Shown one piece after another: positions 61,617 to 64,000 of a DNA stretch of 64,000 bases. This DNA is from Mesobacillus jeotgali. Lineage in GTDB: Bacteria > Bacillota > Bacilli > Bacillales > Cytobacillaceae. The notes under the pieces are model-generated. The model was not told the origin of the DNA and made no database searches. It worked only from the letters and a program-made list of their open reading frames with translations. Every line of letters starts with the position of its first letter. Within the stretch, counting starts at the first letter, position 1. Location of the stretch: the NCBI RefSeq assembly GCF_900166585.1, contig NZ_FVZC01000005.1, positions 1 to 64,000 of the forward strand, in the 5' to 3' direction. Made by a program: the position numbers and the translations under genes.

Positions 61617-64000
61617 TTAAGACTTTGCAGACCCTTCAGGAGTCTTGACGACGAACTTGCCTTCTTCGACATCAATAACAACGTTCTGCCCTGTCAGGAC
61701 TGTTCCTTTCAGCAATTCTTCCGACAGTTGGTCTTCGATGTGCTTCTGGATTGCCCTGCGCAATGGACGAGCGCCGTATTCCGGATCATATCCTTCCTCC
61801 GAAATCTTATCTTTCGCCGCATCTGTGAGTTCAAGCGTGATTTCCTGTTCTCTCAAACGCTTCACAAGCTGGTCTGACATCAGTGTCACGATTTCTTTCA
61901 GATGTGGTTTCTCAAGGGCATGGAAGACGATGATTTCATCGATACGGTTCAGGAATTCCGGACGGAAGGCCTTTTTTAGCTCCTCCATGACTTTGCCCTT
62001 CATATCTTTGTAATCCTGTTCTCCATCCTGAATATTGAAGCCGACATATTTATTACGCTTCAATGCTTCAGCACCAACATTCGAAGTCAGGATCATGATG
62101 GTATTGCGGAAATCGACTGTGCGTCCTTTAGAATCTGTCAAGCGTCCATCCTCAAGGACCTGCAGTAAGATATTGAACACATCTGGATGTGCTTTTTCTA
62201 TTTCATCAAGCAGGATAACTGAATACGGTTTCCTGCGGACTTTTTCTGTTAGCTGGCCGCCCTCATCATATCCTACATAACCCGGAGGTGAGCCGACCAG
62301 ACGAGACGTCGAATGCTTCTCCATGTACTCGGACATATCGACACGGATCATCGCATCCTCATCGCCAAACATGGACTCAGCAAGTGCTCTCGCCAATTCC
62401 GTTTTACCAACACCTGTTGGCCCAAGGAAGATGAATGACCCAATCGGACGCTTAGGATCCTTTAAGCCCGCACGCGCACGTCTGACAGCTTTTGAGACTG
62501 CCTTAACCGCTTCATCCTGTCCGATTACACGTGAGTGAAGGATTTCTTCAAGGTTCAACAGCTTATCTGTTTCCGTTTGTGCCAGCTTCGAAACAGGAAT
62601 ATTCGTCCAGCTGGAAACAACGTTGGCGATGTCTTCCACGGTAACCTCGCTATTCTCCTTGCCTTGCTTCTCTTTCCAGGATTTCTTCGTATTTTCAAGC
62701 TGCTCTCGCAGACGCTGTTCTGTGTCCCTCAGTGAAGCCGCTTTTTCAAACTCCTGGCTTTGGACTGAAGCATCCTTTTCCTTTCGCACTTCCTCAAGCT
62801 TTACTTCAAGTTCCTTAAGGTTTGGCGGTGTTGTATATGAGCGAAGTCGAACCTTGGAACCGGCTTCGTCAATCAGATCGATCGCTTTATCCGGAAGGAA
62901 ACGGTCTGAAATATAACGGTCAGACAGTTTTACCGCCGCTTCGATTGCTTCATCCGTAATCGATACTCTGTGATGAGCTTCATAGCGGTCACGAAGACCT
63001 TTTAAGATTTGTACTGATTCTTCTGCAGTTGGCTCATCGACAGTAATCGGCTGGAAACGTCTCTCCAAGGCAGCATCTTTTTCGATGTATTTACGGTACT
63101 CATCAAGTGTAGTAGCACCGATACACTGCAGCTCTCCACGAGCCAATGAAGGCTTGAGGATATTGGACGCATCAATCGCACCCTCAGCACCGCCAGCACC
63201 GATCAGTGTGTGGAGCTCATCAATGAACAGAATGATGTTTCCAGCTTGGCGGATTTCATCCATCACCTTTTTAAGACGGTCCTCGAATTCACCACGGTAT
63301 TTAGTTCCCGCTACTACGGTACCCATATCAAGAGTCATGACGCGCTTGTCACGAAGGATTTCAGGCACTTCATTATTTACGATTTGCTGAGCTAATCCTT
63401 CAGCGATAGCTGTTTTACCGACTCCTGGCTCCCCTATCAAGACCGGGTTGTTCTTGGTACGGCGGCTTAGCACCTCAATGACACGCTGGATTTCCTTGCT
63501 TCGGCCGATTACCGGATCAAGGCTGCCTTCCCTTGCGATTGCTGTCAGATCTCTCGCCAGACTATCAAGTGTCGGAGTATTGGCATTAGCCGTACCGCCT
63601 CCCTGGTGCCCGGAGGTCTCATTGCTGCCAAGCAGCTGAAGGACCTGCTGACGTGCTTTATTCAGGCTGACACCAAGATTGTTCAGTACCCTGGCTGCAA
63701 CGCCCTCTCCCTCACGAATTAATCCAAGGAGGATATGCTCTGTGCCTACATATGAATGACCAAGCTTTCTCGCTTCATCCATCGAAAGTTCAATAACCTT
63801 TTTGGCTCTGGGAGTATAATGGATTGTCTGGGAAGTTTCCTGGCCGCGGCCAATCAGGTTTTCCACTTCCTTCTGGATCTTCTCTGCGCCCAGCCCAAGG
63901 CCATAAAGCGCTTTTGCAGCAATGCCTTCGCCTTCACGCACAAGGCCAAGTAAGATGTGTTCTGTCCCGATATTGTTATGTCCAAGGCGGATTGCCTCTT
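61617..64000 (-). CDS. clpC: ATP-dependent Clp protease ATPase subunit ClpC (5' end outside the window)
   Basis: At least 794 codons are present; by family comparison about the first 20-25 residues (MMFGRFTERAQKVL-like) lie beyond 64000, and the frame is open to the edge ([20 protein letters not shown]). Two Clp N-repeats, first AAA domain (Walker [14 protein letters not shown]), a middle coiled-coil/UVR segment ([18 protein letters not shown]), second AAA domain ([13 protein letters not shown]) and the ClpP-binding loop region. ClpC with ClpP degrades misfolded and McsB-tagged proteins. The ctsR-mcsA-mcsB genes expected upstream are outside the window. Confidence 0.98.
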   Translation of the reverse strand, partial: EAIRLGHNNIGTEHILLGLVREGEGIAAKALYGLGLGAEKIQKEVENLIGRGQETSQTIHYTPRAKKVIELSMDEARKLGHSYVGTEHILLGLIREGEGVAARVLNNLGVSLNKARQQVLQLLGSNETSGHQGGGTANANTPTLDSLARDLTAIAREGSLDPVIGRSKEIQRVIEVLSRRTKNNPVLIGEPGVGKTAIAEGLAQQIVNNEVPEILRDKRVMTLDMGTVVAGTKYRGEFEDRLKKVMDEIRQAGNIILFIDELHTLIGAGGAEGAIDASNILKPSLARGELQCIGATTLDEYRKYIEKDAALERRFQPITVDEPTAEESVQILKGLRDRYEAHHRVSITDEAIEAAVKLSDRYISDRFLPDKAIDLIDEAGSKVRLRSYTTPPNLKELEVKLEEVRKEKDASVQSQEFEKAASLRDTEQRLREQLENTKKSWKEKQGKENSEVTVEDIANVVSSWTNIPVSKLAQTETDKLLNLEEILHSRVIGQDEAVKAVSKAVRRARAGLKDPKRPIGSFIFLGPTGVGKTELARALAESMFGDEDAMIRVDMSEYMEKHSTSRLVGSPPGYVGYDEGGQLTEKVRRKPYSVILLDEIEKAHPDVFNILLQVLEDGRLTDSKGRTVDFRNTIMILTSNVGAEALKRNKYVGFNIQDGEQDYKDMKGKVMEELKKAFRPEFLNRIDEIIVFHALEKPHLKEIVTLMSDQLVKRLREQEITLELTDAAKDKISEEGYDPEYGARPLRRAIQKHIEDQLSEELLKGTVLTGQNVVIDVEEGKFVVKTPEGSAKS

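Overview
The window is chromosomal DNA of a spore-forming Firmicute of the family Bacillaceae (Bacillus in the broad sense, e.g. a Mesobacillus/Cytobacillus-like lineage rather than B. subtilis itself). The evidence is gene order: the block running from clpC back to an rRNA operon is nearly collinear with the clpC-radA-disA-...-rpoBC-...-S10-spc-alpha-...-cwlD-salA-gerD-kbaA-pdaB-rrn segment of B. subtilis. Almost all of it lies on the minus strand here, so transcription runs from high to low coordinates. Strong Shine-Dalgarno sequences (AGGAGG) and TTGACA/TATAAT promoters with 17-bp spacers fit a low-to-moderate-GC Firmicute, and sporulation genes (pdaB, kbaA, gerD, cwlD, sigH) fit an endospore former.

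Layout: (i) 1-283, the 5' end, boxA leader and tandem promoters of an rRNA operon that leaves the window to the left. (ii) 316-5374, spore and sporulation genes (small unknown ORF, pdaB, kbaA, gerD, salA, cwlD, ybaK). (iii) 5634-9672, plus a lone acidic-protein gene to 10566: an accessory segment absent from the B. subtilis arrangement as I recall it. It holds an intracellular subtilisin overlapping an endonuclease I family nuclease, a 46-residue Cys4 protein, and the ligase and polymerase domains of LigD as two divergent genes. (iv) 10761-15032, rpsI-rplM with an L13-type leader, then truA and the ECF vitamin-transporter module. (v) 15456-30298, the alpha, spc and S10 ribosomal protein clusters with infA, map, adk and secY. 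(vi) 31267-35987, the str cluster (tufA, fusA, rpsG, rpsL, L7Ae-like). (vii) 36172-43445, rpoC and rpoB. (viii) 43691-48581, ybxB, L7/L12, L10 (with attenuating leader), L1, L11, nusG, secE, L33. (ix) 48738-56648, sigH, rae1, rlmB, mrnC, cysS, cysE (preceded by a cysteine T-box), gltX, ispF; then ispD, yacL, disA, radA and a 5'-truncated clpC at the right edge.

The core genes together build the ribosome, RNA polymerase and Sec translocon, with embedded rRNA/mRNA maturation enzymes (mrnC, rlmB, rae1), two aminoacyl-tRNA synthetases, and isoprenoid, c-di-AMP and protein quality control genes.

The most unusual content is non-coding. Two tandem arrays with an exact 52-bp period share a core unit. 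One has about 14 units and lies between the cysteine T-box and cysE, so it is inside the cysE-cysS transcript. The other has about 8 units and lies between the tufA terminator and the S10 promoter, where B. subtilis has ybaC. A second family of dispersed hairpin repeats sits downstream of rplL and splits the rplK-rplA pair. About 420 bp between rplQ and ecfA1 holds an unexplained structured segment. On the protein side, the points to check are the coupled subtilisin/endonuclease pair, the split LigD, an atypical PdaB active site, and a Gly4Ser-type tail on GerD.
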